64,000 bases of DNA, taken from the NCBI RefSeq assembly GCF_933775445.1, contig NW_026089494.1, positions 62,001 through 126,000 of the forward strand, given 5' to 3'. A program made the position numbers and the translations under genes. Origin of the DNA: Argentina anserina (Eukaryota > Streptophyta > Magnoliopsida > Rosales > Rosaceae). The notes beneath the pieces are model-generated. The model was not told the DNA's origin. It was given only the letters and a program-made list of their open reading frames with translations, and ran no database searches. How positions within the stretch are numbered: the first letter of the stretch is position 1; each line of letters starts with the position of its first letter. Positions 63,001 to 64,000 of this stretch are shown here, piece by piece.

Positions 63001-64000
63001 AAACACTCTAAAATTCAATAGAAACTCGCATCAGAAAGGCTTACAGAAAGATACTAAAAGGAGAATTGAGAAGATACTCAAAGTGCAATAGTAAACATAC
63101 TCAAACGATAGAAAGATACTAAGTTTGAAAGAAACACACGCCCACACTGGAAACACTCTAAAATTCAATAGAAACTCGCATCAGAAAGGCTTACAGAAAG
63201 ATACTCAAACGAGAATTGAAAAGATACTCAAAGTGCAATAGTAAACATACTCAAACGATAGAAAGATACTCAGTTTGAAAGAAACACACTCCCACACTGG
63301 AAACACTCTCAAATTCAATAGAAACTCGCATCAGAAAGGCTTACAGAAAGATACTAAAAGGAGAATTGAGAAGATACTCAAAGTGCAATAGTAAACATAC
63401 TCAAACGATAGAAAGATACTAAGTTTGAAAGAAACACACGCCCACACTGGAAACACTCTAAAATTCAATAGAAACTCGCATCAGAAAGGCTTACAGAAAG
63501 ATACTCAAACGAGAATTGAAAAGATACTCAAAGTGCAATAGTAAACATACTCAAACGATAGAAAGATACTCAGTTTGAAAGAAACACACTCCCACACTGG
63601 AAACACTCTCAAATTCAAGAGAAACTCGCATCAGAAAGCCGTTCAGAAACATACTCAAACGAGAATTGAAAAGATACTCAAAGTGCAATAGTAAACATGC
63701 TCAAACGATAGAAAGATACCTAGTTTGAAAGAAACACACGCCCACACTGGAAACACTCTCAAATTCAAGAAAAACTCGCATCGAAAGCCGTTCAGAAAGA
63801 TACTCAAACGAGAATTGAAAAGATACTCAAAGTGCAATAGTAAACATACTCAAACGATAGAAAGATACTCAGTTTGAAAGAAACACACGCCCACACTTGA
63901 AACACTCTCAAATTCAATAGAAACTCGCATCAGAAAGGCTTACAGAAAGATACTCAAACGAGAATTGAAAAGATACTCAAAGTGCAATAGTAAACATACT
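60060..64000 (+). repeat. Tandem duplication of a 14-monomer (2097-bp) block
   Basis: The monomer at 60060 recurs at 62157. GAGAAACTGGCATCAG recurs at about 60474 and 62571, ATACTTAAAGTGC at about 60529 and 62626, and ACTAAAAGGAGAATTGAG at about 60955 and 63052, all at offset 2097. An extra copy of the last marker at about 63353 shows a further 2-monomer duplication. Confidence 0.8.

Larger units (their letters stand above)
36123..64000 (+). repeat. Right satellite array, ~150-bp monomer, about 186 copies
   Basis: Same monomer, same orientation and same phase as the left array; the array runs off the window end. The first ~3 kb uses the same variant set as the left side (GGCCACACTGG, CACATTCAATAAAAACTCG). 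Beyond about 39.4 kb the copies vary more: TCTAAAATTC, GAAACCCGCATC, GAATAAAACACAC, CACTCCCAC, CACGGGCAC and ACAACCCACAC alleles, with units of 146-150 bp. The GTGCAATAG back half dominates much of it, while TTGCAATAG is commoner on the left. Local duplications of 3, 5, 7, 9, 10 and 14 monomers are listed separately. No gene is seen; short plus and minus frames are by-products of the repeat. Confidence 0.97.

Noticed and set aside
190..63837. Dozens of near-identical ~60-aa minus-strand frames (translating as QFEYLFNSRLSIFLNGF or HFEYLF...)
   Set aside because: They recur with the satellite, begin at TTG rather than ATG, and span just over one monomer because a 149-bp unit shifts the frame away from a stop. 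No gene signal surrounds them.
1..64000. CENP-B-box-like motif at CAAACGGGA
   Set aside because: Only the last half (AACGGGA) fits; the required TTCG at the other end is absent, and plants are not known to use this box.

Overview
The window looks like nuclear DNA of a flowering plant, probably a eudicot. It is a very long array of a ~150-bp satellite, split by one 10.2-kb LTR retrotransposon. The polyprotein of that element has the features of the Athila clade of Ty3/gypsy elements: an Athila-type gag, a DLGAS protease, an FMDD reverse transcriptase and an integrase with no chromodomain. I see no host gene, tRNA, rRNA or CRISPR array. The species cannot be named from this sequence. A single-orientation satellite with higher-order structure, invaded by an Athila element, resembles plant centromeric or pericentromeric DNA. 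That location is inference.

Layout. (1) 1-25880: about 173 head-to-tail satellite monomers of 149-150 bp, very homogeneous, with nested segmental duplications. The largest is a tandem duplication of about 8.53 kb (57 monomers; about 8275-16808 and 16809-25343). A ~3.89-kb (26-monomer) block recurs at about 4.4, 8.3 and 16.8 kb. (2) 25881-36122: the Athila-like element, flanked by a 5-bp direct repeat CCCAC in exact monomer register. It has a ~750-bp leader, one uninterrupted gag-pol frame (26633-32197, 1854 aa), a ~1.7-kb 3' untranslated region with repeated PPT-like G tracts, and a ~2.19-kb 3' LTR (33932-36122). I cannot find a 5' LTR. (3) 36123-64000: about 186 more monomers in the same orientation and the same phase. 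The first ~3 kb resembles the left array. From about 39.4 kb onward the monomers are more varied, with many local duplications of 3 to 14 monomers, 148-bp variants (45.7-61 kb) and two short chimeric units.

How the parts fit. The satellite expands by unequal exchange or conversion, seen at scales from 20-bp subrepeats up to 57-monomer blocks. The retroelement inserted into the only GC-rich patch of an otherwise A-rich monomer. Its gag-pol frame is open with all catalytic residues present, yet it lacks its own upstream LTR. The promoter in its only LTR points rightward into the satellite. The repeated 60-aa minus-strand reading frames across the satellite are a by-product of the repeat, not genes.
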